64,000 bases of DNA from Ruminococcus sp. (lineage in GTDB: Bacteria; Bacillota; Clostridia; Oscillospirales; Ruminococcaceae), in assembly GCF_024692365.1 (NCBI RefSeq), contig NZ_JAILMR010000114.1:1-64000 (forward strand), given 5' to 3'. The notes beneath the pieces are model-generated. The model saw only the letters and a list, made by a program, of their open reading frames with translations, was not told the DNA's origin and did no database searches. Both the position numbers and the translations under genes were made by a program. Of the stretch, positions 1 to 9,330 are shown one piece after another (position 1 is the stretch's first letter; each line of letters opens with the position of its first letter).

Positions 1-112
1 GCTGTTTCTTTGAGTTCCAGTTTTCTGAACTAGTTGATCGCTTGTTCTCTTATCCCTAAGTTTCCTGCGTTCTTTCGCTCTCTTTCCTGTCTCTCTCGTT
101 GACAGCTTAATT

Positions 113-141
113 ATTATAGCACCATTTGCAGCTTTTGTCAA
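113..141 (-). promoter_or_regulatory. Consensus promoter reading out of the left edge
   Basis: On the minus strand TTGACA (136-141) and TATAAT (113-118) are separated by exactly 17 bases, a perfect vegetative promoter. It fires leftward, away from the sleB-like gene, so the transcript starts near base 105 and leaves the window. The about 100 transcribed bases show no coding frame that I trust. A leader of a strong operon, possibly rRNA, is a guess. Confidence 0.75.
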
Positions 142-250
142 GTAAAAGTAATCCAGCATTATCCAGATAATTGTATGCAAAATTGCCATATGAATAAACG
201 AACCATTTAAGTTAATACTAAGCTTATAAATTATCTATCGGAGGTTCATC

Positions 251-928
251 ATGAAGTCTGATGCAAAATATATTTGGAAGTCTTTAGCGGTAATACTATC
301 TCTATTACTGCTATCTGCATTGATTGGAAAGCTTGTTCCTCATGAGCAGGAAACCGTATCATCTCTTGGTTCTTATGGTAATGAAGTTCGTGCTATTCAG
401 GAAAAGCTCAGGGAGCGTGGGTTATTCAACGCTAATGTGACCGGTTATTATGGTGAGATAACCAGAAATGCAGTTCTCGCTTTTCAGAAGCAACAAGGAA
501 TCTCTCAGACAGGAACAGCCGGTCCTATAACCCTAAAGGCACTCGGCATTTCTGTGGGCGCTATTCCTGCCGCAACAGAGGCTAATATCAATCTGCTTGC
601 ACGTATAATTTCTGCCGAATCACGCGGTGAACCTTACGCAGGTCAGGTGGCTGTGGGCGCTGTTATCCTCAACCGTATCGAACATCCATCTTTCCCGGAT
701 ACTCTCTCAGGTGTTATCTATCAGGACGGTGCTTTTACCGCTATCGTTGACGGACAATTCAATCAGCCTGTTTCTGCATCGGCTTACAATGCCGCTCGTG
801 ACGCTCTGAATGGCTGGGATCCTACAGGCGGGTGTATATACTACTATAACCCTAATAAAACCTCTAACAAGTTCATGTGGTCAAGGCAGGTAGTTACAGT
901 TATTGGCAATCATAGATTCTGTCTGTGA
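251..928 (+). CDS. sleB: Spore cortex-lytic / cell wall hydrolase, SleB type
   Basis: A 225-residue wall hydrolase expected to cleave peptidoglycan outside the membrane. Residues 11-27 form one hydrophobic segment, an uncleaved anchor or signal peptide. Residues about 40-100 match a PG_binding_1 domain (repeated hydrophobic pattern with GYYGEITRNAV). Residues about 113-225 match the Hydrolase_2 (SleB/CwlJ) domain, with the invariant glutamate in SAESRGEP (Glu123). The start follows GGAGG at 5-base spacing. It stands alone, diverging from the promoter at 113-141. The order PG-binding then SleB domain is that of SleB proteins that break spore cortex in germination, but Clostridia also use paralogues in vegetative growth, so the sporulation role is inferred. 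Confidence 0.88.
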   Translation: MKSDAKYIWKSLAVILSLLLLSALIGKLVPHEQETVSSLGSYGNEVRAIQEKLRERGLFNANVTGYYGEITRNAVLAFQKQQGISQTGTAGPITLKALGISVGAIPAATEANINLLARIISAESRGEPYAGQVAVGAVILNRIEHPSFPDTLSGVIYQDGAFTAIVDGQFNQPVSASAYNAARDALNGWDPTGGCIYYYNPNKTSNKFMWSRQVVTVIGNHRFCL

Positions 929-960
929 AGCCTAAATACCCTCTGTTATATAAAAGGAAA

Positions 961-987
961 CGGCGCTTCCTGATTTTGGAAACGCCG
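961..987 (-). terminator. Intrinsic terminator after ychF
   Basis: Read on the minus strand, a 10-bp stem (CGGCGTTTCC with GGAAGCGCCG, one G-U pair) is followed by TTTCCTTTTAT. It lies just past the ychF stop codon. On the plus strand the wobble becomes a C-A mismatch and there is no T-run, so it serves ychF better than sleB. Confidence 0.8.
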
Positions 988-994
988 TACATTA

Positions 995-2089
995 TTATAC
1001 GTTGAATTTGAAAAGAACGATATCGCCGTCCTGCATTACGTATTCCTTGCCCTCCTGTCTTGCAAGTCCTTTTTCTCGAACTGCTGACATCGAGCCGTAC
1101 TGCATCAGGTCATCGAAACTTACAACCTCGGCACGAATAAAGCCGCGTTCAAAGTCTGAGTGGATCTTTCCTGCTGCCTGAGGTGCTTTTGTGCCCTTGG
1201 TGATAGTCCATGCCCTTACCTCTGGTTCGCCTGCTGTGAGGAAGGAGATAAGACCGAGAAGTGCATAGCCTTCCTTTATTATACGGTCAAGACCAGATGT
1301 TTCAAGACCAAGGTCGGAAAGGAACATAGCCTTGTCCTCGGCATCCATATCGGATATCTCAGCTTCTATCTGTGCGCATATGGGCAATACAGCTGCCTTT
1401 TCAGCTGTCGCTATCTCGCAAACCTTCTTGTAGTTAGCATTAGTGTCAATGTTGTTCCTGAAATCGTCCTCACAGAGATTTGCCGCGTAGATAACAGGCT
1501 TCAGCGAAAGCAGAGGTGTTTCTTTCAGCAGCTCCAGCTCGTCATCGGACATCTCAAAGCTTCTAGCCGAACGTCCTTCTTCAAGGTGAGCTTTCAGCCT
1601 TTCCAGAAACTCAACAACTGCCCCAAGGCTCTTATCGCCCTTCATGGCTTTCTTGGTGCGGTCGATACGTCTGTCGATAAGCTCGATATCCGAGAATATC
1701 AATTCGAGATCGATAGTTTCAATATCTCTTGCGGGGTCGATAGAACCATCAACATGGATTATATTATCGTCCTCAAAGCATCTTACAACGTGAACTATCG
1801 CATCGACCTCACGGATATTTGCAAGGAACTTGTTGCCAAGACCTTCGCCCTTTGATGCACCCTTTACCAGACCTGCGATGTCAACGAACTCCAGTGTTGC
1901 AGGAGTGAACTTCACAGGGTGATACATATCTGCCAGCGCATCAAGGCGCTTATCAGGAACGGATACTATACCCACATTGGGTTCGATGGTGCAGAACGGA
2001 TAGTTTGCAGACTCTGCCCCTGCGTTTGTAAGTGCGTTAAAAAGTGTTGATTTACCGACATTCGGTAATCCGACCATACCTAACTTCAT
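995..2089 (-). CDS. ychF: Ribosome-binding ATPase YchF
   Basis: A 364-residue Obg-family P-loop protein of the usual YchF length. The P-loop GLPNVGKST is at residues 7-15, and the [18 protein letters not shown] motif near residue 70 is characteristic of YchF. A helical insertion follows and then a C-terminal TGS domain (about 280-364). YchF binds ribosomes, prefers ATP to GTP, and is linked to stress responses and translation start selection. It is the last gene of a minus-strand run and ends at a strong terminator. Only 29 bases separate it from the small Cys-tailed membrane gene upstream. Confidence 0.96.
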   Translation of the reverse strand: MKLGMVGLPNVGKSTLFNALTNAGAESANYPFCTIEPNVGIVSVPDKRLDALADMYHPVKFTPATLEFVDIAGLVKGASKGEGLGNKFLANIREVDAIVHVVRCFEDDNIIHVDGSIDPARDIETIDLELIFSDIELIDRRIDRTKKAMKGDKSLGAVVEFLERLKAHLEEGRSARSFEMSDDELELLKETPLLSLKPVIYAANLCEDDFRNNIDTNANYKKVCEIATAEKAAVLPICAQIEAEISDMDAEDKAMFLSDLGLETSGLDRIIKEGYALLGLISFLTAGEPEVRAWTITKGTKAPQAAGKIHSDFERGFIRAEVVSFDDLMQYGSMSAVREKGLARQEGKEYVMQDGDIVLFKFNV

Positions 2090-2118
2090 ATTTGATTTAC
2101 TCTCCCTTTAATGATTTA

Positions 2119-2397
2119 TCAGTCAGCGCAGAAATTTCCGCAGCAATCCTCTTCTTCGTCGTTATTTTCTTCCTGCTTGGTGTTCTTGCAGAAAGGATTT
2201 GTTATCTTGCCGCTGTCTGTGCAGTTATTGCCGTTATTGCAGCCTATCTTGATGCCCTTCTTAATGGGGGCAAATGTGAATCCGATAATAACGCCCAGCA
2301 GGAATATTGCCAGACCTTTCCAGAAATAGCCCACCGAAGGTGTCTTTACCTCATTATCGATGATCTCTCTTACTGTTTCTCTGATCTTCTCTTTCAT
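2119..2397 (-). CDS. Small membrane protein with cysteine-rich acidic tail
   Basis: 92 residues, family not recognised. Residues 1-25 are charged and helical, residues about 26-46 form one membrane segment, and the remainder is polar with seven cysteines, ending in an acidic run (NDEEEDCCGNFCAD). The cysteine pattern (C...C....C...CC..C) could bind a metal or form disulfides, depending on which side of the membrane it faces. Start chosen after GGAGGT at normal spacing. It sits between the FtsX permease and ychF in the same direction and may be co-transcribed with ychF. Confidence 0.7.
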   Translation of the reverse strand: MKEKIRETVREIIDNEVKTPSVGYFWKGLAIFLLGVIIGFTFAPIKKGIKIGCNNGNNCTDSGKITNPFCKNTKQEENNDEEEDCCGNFCAD

Positions 2398-2476
2398 TGT
2401 TTGTACCTCCTAAATTATTATATTTTATGGGTGAAATTCCACCCGGATATACGTTTTTCTACATCCTACAATTATA

Positions 2477-5269
2477 TCATTCAACCGATTTCAGTGAACC
2501 GATCATATCAACTTTTTTCAAACTAAAATGCAGCACGCCATTGACTGCCAAGGTGAATCCCGCAGTAATCAAAGCGCCATACAGCATCGCAGAAAGTGAA
2601 AGCCTGTGGTCGAACATAAGTATATCGACCTCTGCCGTAACGGTAACAAAATAGTGCAGTATACGCCCCACAGGAAGACCTGCAAGTATTCCCACTGCTG
2701 ACGAGATAAGATTCTCGCGCAGGATATAGTCATCGGTCTCACGGTCAAAGAAGCCCAGCACTTTAACTGTGGCTATCTCTCGGTTTCGCTCTGTTATATT
2801 TATGCTTGCGAGATCATAAAGAACAACTGCAGCCAGAAGTCCCGCGCTGAATATCAGCACGCCGACAACGGTGTTAAGACTGTCCATGGAATTAAGGAAA
2901 CCTCTTGACTGATCGTCCTTATAAGTCAGACCATAGAAGCAGCTGCTTTTCAGGAACTCGTTGCGGAAAGTATCAATGTTTGCACCGCTTTGGATATCGA
3001 TAAAACTGATATTGTACACAGGTGCTCTGCCGAAGCTTTTTTCGTAGTCATGTGGCGTCACAAAAACATAGTGAAAAGCATAGTTTTTGCATATGTCTGC
3101 CACCGTAAACTCGGCTTTTTCGCCGTCAGTCTCTGTGATGGTGAAGACACTTCCCTTTATAAGGTGCAGATTTTCGGCAAGCTTTTGTGTGACGATTACA
3201 CTGCCGTCCTGCAGAACAAGCTTTTCGCCGCTATCGGCGTTCCTCAGAAGAACGAATTCTTCAAGCCTGTCAGTCTCGCTTGGAACACAGATATTCACCA
3301 TGCATTTCTGACCATCGACCGAAAGATCGACCTCATTATTCAGTGCTTGCATATGACCAGCAAGACTATCAGTTGATTCTATCTCATGTTCAAGTTCATC
3401 GTAGCTGAACCTGTTATTTAGTACGGCTATGCCATCATACACGAAGACCTCACCGAACTGTCTGTCAACCACCGAGCTTATGGAATTTTTAAGCCCAAAT
3501 CCGGTGATGATAAGCGCAGTACAACCCGTCACGCCCGCAAGTGTCATAAAGAAACGTCGCTTTGAGCGAAGCATATTTCTCGTGGTGACTTTACCCATGA
3601 AACTAAGTCTATCCCATACTGCGGGGCAGTTTTCAAGCAGTACTCTCCTGCCGGCTTTCGGGGGCTTGGGTCGCATAAGGCTACCTGGAACTTCTTTCAG
3701 ATCCCTCATACAGGTGTAGACTGTCACACCGCATATGCAAACAGCGGAAACAGCTGTACAAACAGCTATATAACCCCATCTGAGAGGTGTAGAGATATCG
3801 GGAATATTATACAATAATTTGTACCCGTGATAGATCATGCGTGGGAATATCTTCAATCCCACAGCCGAGCCCAGTGCTCCGCCTATTATTGCGGCAGTAC
3901 CCGAATAAATCAGGTATTTAGAAAGTATCTTTCCACGGGGATATCCCAGCGCTTTATACACGCCTATCAGTCCACGCTGTTCCTCGGTGAGCCTTGACAT
4001 TGTCGCAAGACATACCAGACCTGCCACAAGCATGAAGAACACAGGAAAAACCTTTGCTATCGAATCAACTTTCTTGCTGTCGCCCTCAAAAGATGAATAG
4101 TCGGTGCTTGCTTCAAACCTGTCATAGCTGTATATCATAGGTTTAGGAGTATCATTGAGTTCCTTCTGTGCAGCCTCTATCTCACTGCGTGCTTCATCAA
4201 GCTGTGCCTGATATTTCTCATGTGCCGAACCGTCTTCGTCCTCAGCTAGTTCTTTTGCTATACTAAGGGCTTTTTCAGCTTTTAACATTGCAGATTTTTC
4301 AAGATACGCACGCTTGCCTTTTTCGACCTCATCCTCATATATACGTCGTGTCTCAGCTGCCTTTTTCTCCCATTCGGGCATATTTTTCTGCAGTTCTTCC
4401 CTGTCCATATCAAGTACACCGTTAAGAGTGTCAGCGGTGTTTGTGGCAGAAGCTATCCTGTCTTCAGCCTGAGTATAAAGGTCGTTGAACCTCTCGTTCA
4501 CGCTTTTCTCAAAAGCCGCCTTAGCAGCCGCGCCTTTTTCTTTGACGCTCTCACGGTATTCTTCAGAGAACGGATCAGTCTCATCAAAACCTTCTAGGTC
4601 AACGAACATCTCAGTATAGTAATTGGTATAAAATTCCTCCTCGCGGAGAAAAACATTGCTGACGATAGTTCCATCGCCCTCGGTAGTACGGTCGCGCTCA
4701 TAGCCTATATATAAAGGTGAAGTCACTATGCCCACAATCTCAAAGGTGTCAGTTTGCAGGGTATCAGTCAGCTTTTTTGTGTCATCAGGGTCGCTGAAAG
4801 TCAGTTTCTCGCCTATCCTGAAAGTATCGGGCGAAGATATCTTGACTTCCACCGCACACTCGCCGTCCTTATCAGGAAGTCTACCTTCAAGAACATGAAG
4901 CTTATTCATAAGGTTAGGGCTTGAATCATCAAGACTGCTGTTGAATGAGATACATTTAACAACGATGTTCTTGTTCTCATGCAGATAGAAAACGTCCTTT
5001 GAATAGGCGGCGTGCACCCCGCGGACATTTTCTGCCATCTTGACAGCCTCAACGTCAGACGACCTTACGCCTATAGTGGACACAAGTTTCAAGTCCATTA
5101 ATCGATACTCATCGAAATAAGCCGCCGCTGAATCGACCATATCAGGCTTGGTTGCCTTTACACCCGAAAAGAATCCGCATCCAAGGGCGGCTATCAGCAG
5201 AACCGACAGATACCGCCCTTTTGAGCGAAGTATCTCACGTATAGTATCTTTAAAAAGTGCCGTCGTCAT
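2477..5269 (-). CDS. FtsX-family ABC permease, orphan
   Basis: A 930-residue membrane protein with a first helix at about 20-38, a large extracytoplasmic region containing a charged coiled coil (about 265-375), a first FtsX permease domain (about 405-530), a second extracytoplasmic region, and a second FtsX domain (about 800-925). This two-domain layout belongs to ABC exporters of the macrolide/lipoprotein/peptide type, which use a separate ATPase. No ATPase gene lies beside it: trpS is 26 bases upstream and a small membrane gene follows. The substrate is unknown. It either borrows an ATPase encoded elsewhere or works as a mechanotransmission partner, both inferences. The coiled-coil insert is longer than in typical MacB-like permeases. 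Confidence 0.85.
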   Translation of the reverse strand: MTTALFKDTIREILRSKGRYLSVLLIAALGCGFFSGVKATKPDMVDSAAAYFDEYRLMDLKLVSTIGVRSSDVEAVKMAENVRGVHAAYSKDVFYLHENKNIVVKCISFNSSLDDSSPNLMNKLHVLEGRLPDKDGECAVEVKISSPDTFRIGEKLTFSDPDDTKKLTDTLQTDTFEIVGIVTSPLYIGYERDRTTEGDGTIVSNVFLREEEFYTNYYTEMFVDLEGFDETDPFSEEYRESVKEKGAAAKAAFEKSVNERFNDLYTQAEDRIASATNTADTLNGVLDMDREELQKNMPEWEKKAAETRRIYEDEVEKGKRAYLEKSAMLKAEKALSIAKELAEDEDGSAHEKYQAQLDEARSEIEAAQKELNDTPKPMIYSYDRFEASTDYSSFEGDSKKVDSIAKVFPVFFMLVAGLVCLATMSRLTEEQRGLIGVYKALGYPRGKILSKYLIYSGTAAIIGGALGSAVGLKIFPRMIYHGYKLLYNIPDISTPLRWGYIAVCTAVSAVCICGVTVYTCMRDLKEVPGSLMRPKPPKAGRRVLLENCPAVWDRLSFMGKVTTRNMLRSKRRFFMTLAGVTGCTALIITGFGLKNSISSVVDRQFGEVFVYDGIAVLNNRFSYDELEHEIESTDSLAGHMQALNNEVDLSVDGQKCMVNICVPSETDRLEEFVLLRNADSGEKLVLQDGSVIVTQKLAENLHLIKGSVFTITETDGEKAEFTVADICKNYAFHYVFVTPHDYEKSFGRAPVYNISFIDIQSGANIDTFRNEFLKSSCFYGLTYKDDQSRGFLNSMDSLNTVVGVLIFSAGLLAAVVLYDLASINITERNREIATVKVLGFFDRETDDYILRENLISSAVGILAGLPVGRILHYFVTVTAEVDILMFDHRLSLSAMLYGALITAGFTLAVNGVLHFSLKKVDMIGSLKSVE

Positions 5270-5295
5270 GATCGGTCTTACCTTTCAGATCCTTA

Positions 5296-6309
5296 TCAGC
5301 GGTCAACAAAGCCGACCTTGCGGTAAACCTTTGAAACTACTCTTCTGGATATCAGCTGTGCCTTCTGTGCGCCATCGGTATAGCACTCTTTCAGGTATGC
5401 CTTATCATTCATCAGATCGTTGAACTTATTGCGAACAGGTGCAAGGTGATCTGCAACTGCTTCGCCAACTGCAAGCTTGAAATCGCCATAACCCTTACCG
5501 GCAAATTCCTTCTCGACCTCATCTAAGGTCTTGCCTGTGACAACGCTGTATATGGTCATGAGGTTGTTGATACCGTCTTTGCCCTCAGCGAATCTTACCT
5601 CTGTCTCGGAATCGGTAACGGCTCTCTTGAACTTTCTGATGATAGTGTCCTTATCATCAAGAATAAAGATGCAAGCATTAGGATTCTCATCGGATTTAGA
5701 CATCTTCTTTGTAGGATCCTGAAGACTCATGACCTTTGCACCCATCTTGGGGATAAAGGGCTCAGGCAGATTGAAAAACTCTCCGTAGCGCTGATTGAAT
5801 CTCTGGGCGATATTTCTTGCAAGCTCAAGATGCTGCTTCTGGTCTGCGCCTATAGGCACGAGATCGGCATTATATGCAAGTATATCAGCTGCCATCAGAA
5901 CAGGATATGTAAACAGACCTGCATTGATGTTATCAGCGTGCTTTGCAGACTTGTCCTTGAACTGGGTCATTCTGGAAAGCTCACCGAACTGTGTAGAGCA
6001 ACCAAGCACCCAGCTAAGCTCGGGGTGGTTGCAGTTATGGCTCTGGAAGAACAGAACGCTCTTTTCAGGATCCATACCGCAAGCGATCAGCAGCGCATAA
6101 GCCTGCAGAGAGTTCTTTCTCAGTGCAGCAGGCTCCTGTGTAACTGTTATAGAATGCAGATCGGCAACTGCATAAATGCAGTTGAACTCCTCCTGGAGAG
6201 GTCCCCAGTTTTTAACTGCGCCAAGATAGTTGCCCAATGTAAATGTACCTGTGGGCTGTATCATGCTCAGTATAAGCTTTTTGTCTTTTGAAAAATTCAA
6301 TTCACTCAT
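5296..6309 (-). CDS. trpS: Tryptophanyl-tRNA synthetase
   Basis: 337 residues, normal length for bacterial TrpRS, a class I enzyme that charges tRNA-Trp. The N-terminal signature PTGTFTLGNYLGA (residues 19-31) replaces HIGH as in other TrpRS, and KMSKS is at residues 202-206. The start follows AAGGAG. Only 68 bases separate it from the lipoprotein gene upstream and I see no T-box leader, so tryptophan-dependent antitermination is unlikely here. It appears to be translated from a longer transcript starting upstream of the aminotransferase. Confidence 0.97.
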   Translation of the reverse strand: MSELNFSKDKKLILSMIQPTGTFTLGNYLGAVKNWGPLQEEFNCIYAVADLHSITVTQEPAALRKNSLQAYALLIACGMDPEKSVLFFQSHNCNHPELSWVLGCSTQFGELSRMTQFKDKSAKHADNINAGLFTYPVLMAADILAYNADLVPIGADQKQHLELARNIAQRFNQRYGEFFNLPEPFIPKMGAKVMSLQDPTKKMSKSDENPNACIFILDDKDTIIRKFKRAVTDSETEVRFAEGKDGINNLMTIYSVVTGKTLDEVEKEFAGKGYGDFKLAVGEAVADHLAPVRNKFNDLMNDKAYLKECYTDGAQKAQLISRRVVSKVYRKVGFVDR

Positions 6310-6377
6310 AGTATTTTACTCCTTATATAAAACCTCCAAGCAGCTTGTGCTCGGGGTCTATTCATTTATGATACGGA

Positions 6378-7274
6378 TCAGGAAAGCTCATCATTTGAGT
6401 CAGTGTTATCTGCCGCACTTTCCGATCCATTATTTGCTGAGGTAGTTTCCGCAGGCAAGAGCATTGCATTATATGGAGCGGTATCCACTTCAGTGATCTG
6501 TGATATCTGTAGAGATACAGGATCAGATCTGTCATTTGAGATCGTGATCTCGCCGTCAAAATCCTCATCAAATATGCAGCCACCATTGCTTACCCTTATC
6601 TGACCCAGTTTTTTCTCTGGTTCATCGAAGTCGATAACGGTGTTCTTTTCATCTATTCTGGTATAGCTGTCATCGGCAAAATACCAGACGCTTGGCTCGC
6701 AGTTGATTTCATTTCCCATCAGCCTTCCTGCAAGTGATCTGTAATCTTCGAGAGGTGCGTCACAGTCATCGGTATAGATATCGACAAAACCGAGGGCACC
6801 TGACATAAGAAAATCTTCGTAGGTGGTATCAGCCGGAAGATTTCTTTTGCTCATCTCGGATTCAGTGTTAAGATAAAGCTTTACAGTCGGCTTATCGCCT
6901 TCAAATACAGTCTTCGCCAGCAGATTCAGGTCTGCCTGAGCCTGATGCTCGAATTTTTTTGGAACAAGATCGTCTAAAAATTCGGAACCGTCACTGCTGT
7001 ATACCACTATCTTGATATCGGGAAGCTGTTTGCAGGTCACGAGTATATTCACATAACTGTCCTGCTTGCCGAAAATACCTTCCGAACCCTCTTTTGTGTT
7101 GTCACTGTCATAAGTGAATTCAACACCGTATTTATTGTTCATATGTCTCAGTGCTTCGTTGATGTGAACTTTGCTGTTATAGTTGCTCTTGTTTCCGCAG
7201 GAACTGCACAAAGCAACCATCACAGCTGCCGCTGAGACCAATATACCGCATTTAATCATCCTGAATATATTCAT
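6378..7274 (-). CDS. Predicted lipoprotein of unknown function
   Basis: 298 residues from the chosen start at 7274. The signal peptide ends in a lipobox-like VALCSSC, so the mature protein would be lipid-anchored on the outer face of the membrane. Mature residues are mixed alpha/beta with an acidic, Ser/Asn-rich C-terminus (ESAADNTDSNDE). The longest frame starts upstream at 7352, but the GGGAGA site at spacing 6 and the signal peptide both favour 7274. It overlaps the preceding membrane-protein gene by 23 bases, implying translational coupling. I do not recognise the family. Confidence 0.75.
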   Translation of the reverse strand: MNIFRMIKCGILVSAAAVMVALCSSCGNKSNYNSKVHINEALRHMNNKYGVEFTYDSDNTKEGSEGIFGKQDSYVNILVTCKQLPDIKIVVYSSDGSEFLDDLVPKKFEHQAQADLNLLAKTVFEGDKPTVKLYLNTESEMSKRNLPADTTYEDFLMSGALGFVDIYTDDCDAPLEDYRSLAGRLMGNEINCEPSVWYFADDSYTRIDEKNTVIDFDEPEKKLGQIRVSNGGCIFDEDFDGEITISNDRSDPVSLQISQITEVDTAPYNAMLLPAETTSANNGSESAADNTDSNDELS

Positions 7275-7911
7275 TTTCATTCTCCCTGTCAATTTCTGCA
7301 TCTGTGGATAGATCCTCTTCTTCAAGACTGATATCAGCCTTAGCCTGCGCAAGGATATCCTCAGCTGTTCGTGGGTAATGTTCTTCGGCGATTATATCAT
7401 CTGCCGCTTTCATCAGTGCTGCCTTATCTTCCGATTCTGTATCTGTTTCTGTTTCGGCTTCTTCGACAAATTCGGTATCTTCACCCATGGCCTTTGTCTG
7501 AAAACAGTATACAATGCCTGCCAGAAGAAAACCGAACAGAGATGTAAAACATATAGCCCAGTTTGCACCGCGCCAGAACAGCGTACCCGCAAGCATCAGT
7601 ATCAGCACTATCGTGAGATCCAGCGTTACCATGCAGAAAAAAGTTCTGAGTGCGCTTACAGCGGGTTGTTTGTCACGATGTTCGTCTTTATCGAAAAGAT
7701 CGATATCGCCAGCCTTTACCATCAGCAAACTGCATATCACGCCTATGGTGATTACAAGCACCAGATTCGATATAACCGTGCCATGATTTACTGTGCCACG
7801 GTCGAACATCAGCAGAAAAACATCTCCGCCTGCGCAGAATATCAGCCCCGCACTGTTCAGTAGAGTAAGACCCAATTGAACAGGGGTCAACGGTAGCTTA
7901 GGATCATTCAC
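7252..7911 (-). CDS. Four-helix membrane protein with acidic cytoplasmic tail
   Basis: 219 residues from a GTG at 7911 that overlaps the stop region of the aminotransferase gene and follows AAGGAAA at suitable spacing. The longest frame starts 57 bases further up, inside the aminotransferase. Four hydrophobic segments occupy roughly residues 10-135, and the last third is a strongly acidic, probably cytoplasmic, helical tail (EEAETETDTESEDK and similar). No family recognised. The tight overlaps on both sides place it in one operon with the aminotransferase and the lipoprotein. Confidence 0.72.
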   Translation of the reverse strand: MNDPKLPLTPVQLGLTLLNSAGLIFCAGGDVFLLMFDRGTVNHGTVISNLVLVITIGVICSLLMVKAGDIDLFDKDEHRDKQPAVSALRTFFCMVTLDLTIVLILMLAGTLFWRGANWAICFTSLFGFLLAGIVYCFQTKAMGEDTEFVEEAETETDTESEDKAALMKAADDIIAEEHYPRTAEDILAQAKADISLEEEDLSTDAEIDRENENEYIQDD

Positions 7912-9097
7912 CGAACATTTCCTTTGAAAGCTTGCCAAGCATCTCGCAGCCAGCAACAAGCTGTTCATCGGTAGGTGTAGAGAAATTAAGTCTGAATGAA
8001 GTGGTGTGGTCGCTCTCGGATATCATGAATGCATTACCGGGAACTACTGCAACCTTAAACTCCTTAACTGCTCTTGTGCAGAAAGCTGTCATATCACAAT
8101 CATCAGGCAGTGTGCACCATACGAAAAGACCGCCCTCTGGTCTTGTGAAGCTGATCTTTGATGAGAAATTCTTCTCGATCTGTTCGATCATCAGCTGGCA
8201 CTTGTGACGATAGATAGCTCTCAGCTTTTCAAGATGCGCATTCATATCGCACTGTGTCATGAACTTGTATGCAAGCACCTGTGCCCAGATATTGGTATGA
8301 ACGTCGTCCACCTGCTTGCAGATGACCATCTTGTTAACGATCTCCTTGGGAGCGCTGATGTAGCCAACTCTGATTCCGGGTGCCAGTACCTTTGAAAATG
8401 TTCTGGAATAAGCTACGATGCCGTCCTTGTCCATGCTCTTGATGGAAGGAACATTCTCGCCTGTGAATCTCAGATCGCCGTAGGGGTTGTCCTCCAGGAT
8501 GATCGCGCCGTACTTCTTTGCAAGCTCGTAAGCGCCCTTTCTCTTTTCGAGAGAAGTAGTCAGACCTGTGGGGTTCTGGAAATTGCATATCAGATATATC
8601 AGCTTAACTTTGCCAGTCTTGAGAACTTCTTCCAGTTCGTCAAGATCGATGCCGTCCTCTTTTAGTGTAATGCCTCTGAGGTCAACATTATATGACTTGA
8701 AAGCATTAAGTGAACCGATGAAGCTGGGAGCTTCACAGCAAAGGATATCACCGGGATCACAGAGAACCTTAGCCATCATTGCATTTGCCTGCTGTGCGCC
8801 GCTTACGATAATGAGTTCATCTCTGTCGGGAACGAACTCGCCCTTCTTCTCCAGTTCCTTTTTCAGCAGATCACGCAGAGGTGTATAACCCTCGGAGATG
8901 CTGTACTGGAGTGCGAGTATAGGGTCTTCTTCAAATATCTCCTTGGAGATACGTGTGATCTCATCTACTGGAAAAGCTTCGGGCGCAGGGTTGCCTGCTG
9001 CAAGGGAGATAACGCCGGGTTCAGAAGTGAACTTCAGTATCTCTCTGATAGCGGAAGCCTTGATGTGTGATACTTTTTCTGAAAATCTGTAATCCAT
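7904..9097 (-). CDS. PLP-dependent aminotransferase, class I/II
   Basis: 397 residues of fold-type I aminotransferase. The cofactor lysine is Lys236 in SRTFSKVLAPGIRVGY; NPTG at about 175-178 and the ISLAAGNPAPEAFP N-terminal motif match the 2-aminoadipate / MocR-like aminotransferase group without the HTH domain. It transfers an amino group between an amino acid and a 2-oxo acid in the cytosol; aromatic, branched-chain or aminoadipate substrates are all plausible. It is the first gene after the promoter at 9139-9167, so it probably leads the run down to trpS or beyond. Confidence 0.9.
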   Translation of the reverse strand: MDYRFSEKVSHIKASAIREILKFTSEPGVISLAAGNPAPEAFPVDEITRISKEIFEEDPILALQYSISEGYTPLRDLLKKELEKKGEFVPDRDELIIVSGAQQANAMMAKVLCDPGDILCCEAPSFIGSLNAFKSYNVDLRGITLKEDGIDLDELEEVLKTGKVKLIYLICNFQNPTGLTTSLEKRKGAYELAKKYGAIILEDNPYGDLRFTGENVPSIKSMDKDGIVAYSRTFSKVLAPGIRVGYISAPKEIVNKMVICKQVDDVHTNIWAQVLAYKFMTQCDMNAHLEKLRAIYRHKCQLMIEQIEKNFSSKISFTRPEGGLFVWCTLPDDCDMTAFCTRAVKEFKVAVVPGNAFMISESDHTTSFRLNFSTPTDEQLVAGCEMLGKLSKEMFGE

Positions 9098-9138
9098 GAT
9101 AGTAAACCTCTTTCGTAAAAAAATAATTATACTTATAT

Positions 9139-9167
9139 ATTATAGCACACTTCTCCGATACTTTCAA
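9139..9167 (-). promoter_or_regulatory. Promoter of the aminotransferase operon
   Basis: TTGAAA (9162-9167) and TATAAT (9139-9144) on the minus strand with a 17-base spacer, about 45 bases above the aminotransferase start. Confidence 0.75.
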
Positions 9168-9294
9168 GCTTTGAAGAACCAAATTATTCAAGTTTTTTAT
9201 ACTAAATAGTCTTGTTTGATTATAAGTTTATAACAATTAAATAAAGTTTATAAATAAAGTACAAAAATATTCAACAAACCAGCTCGTCAACCTA

Positions 9295-9323
9295 TTGCTT
9301 TCATTAATAAGTTATGTTATAAT
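9295..9323 (+). promoter_or_regulatory. Promoter of the candidate small RNA
   Basis: TTGCTT (9295-9300), a 17-base spacer and a perfect TATAAT (9318-9323). No protein gene follows on this strand, which is why a non-coding transcript is proposed. Expected start near 9331. Confidence 0.7.
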
Positions 9324-9330
9324 AATTTAT

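Noticed and set aside
6310-6377. T-box leader for trpS
   Set aside because: Only 68 bases separate it from the upstream gene and no T-box motif, specifier stem or terminator is visible.
7252-7352. Frameshift between the membrane protein and the lipoprotein genes
   Set aside because: Each has its own ribosome site and its own N-terminal hydrophobic or lipobox region; the overlap is ordinary coupling.
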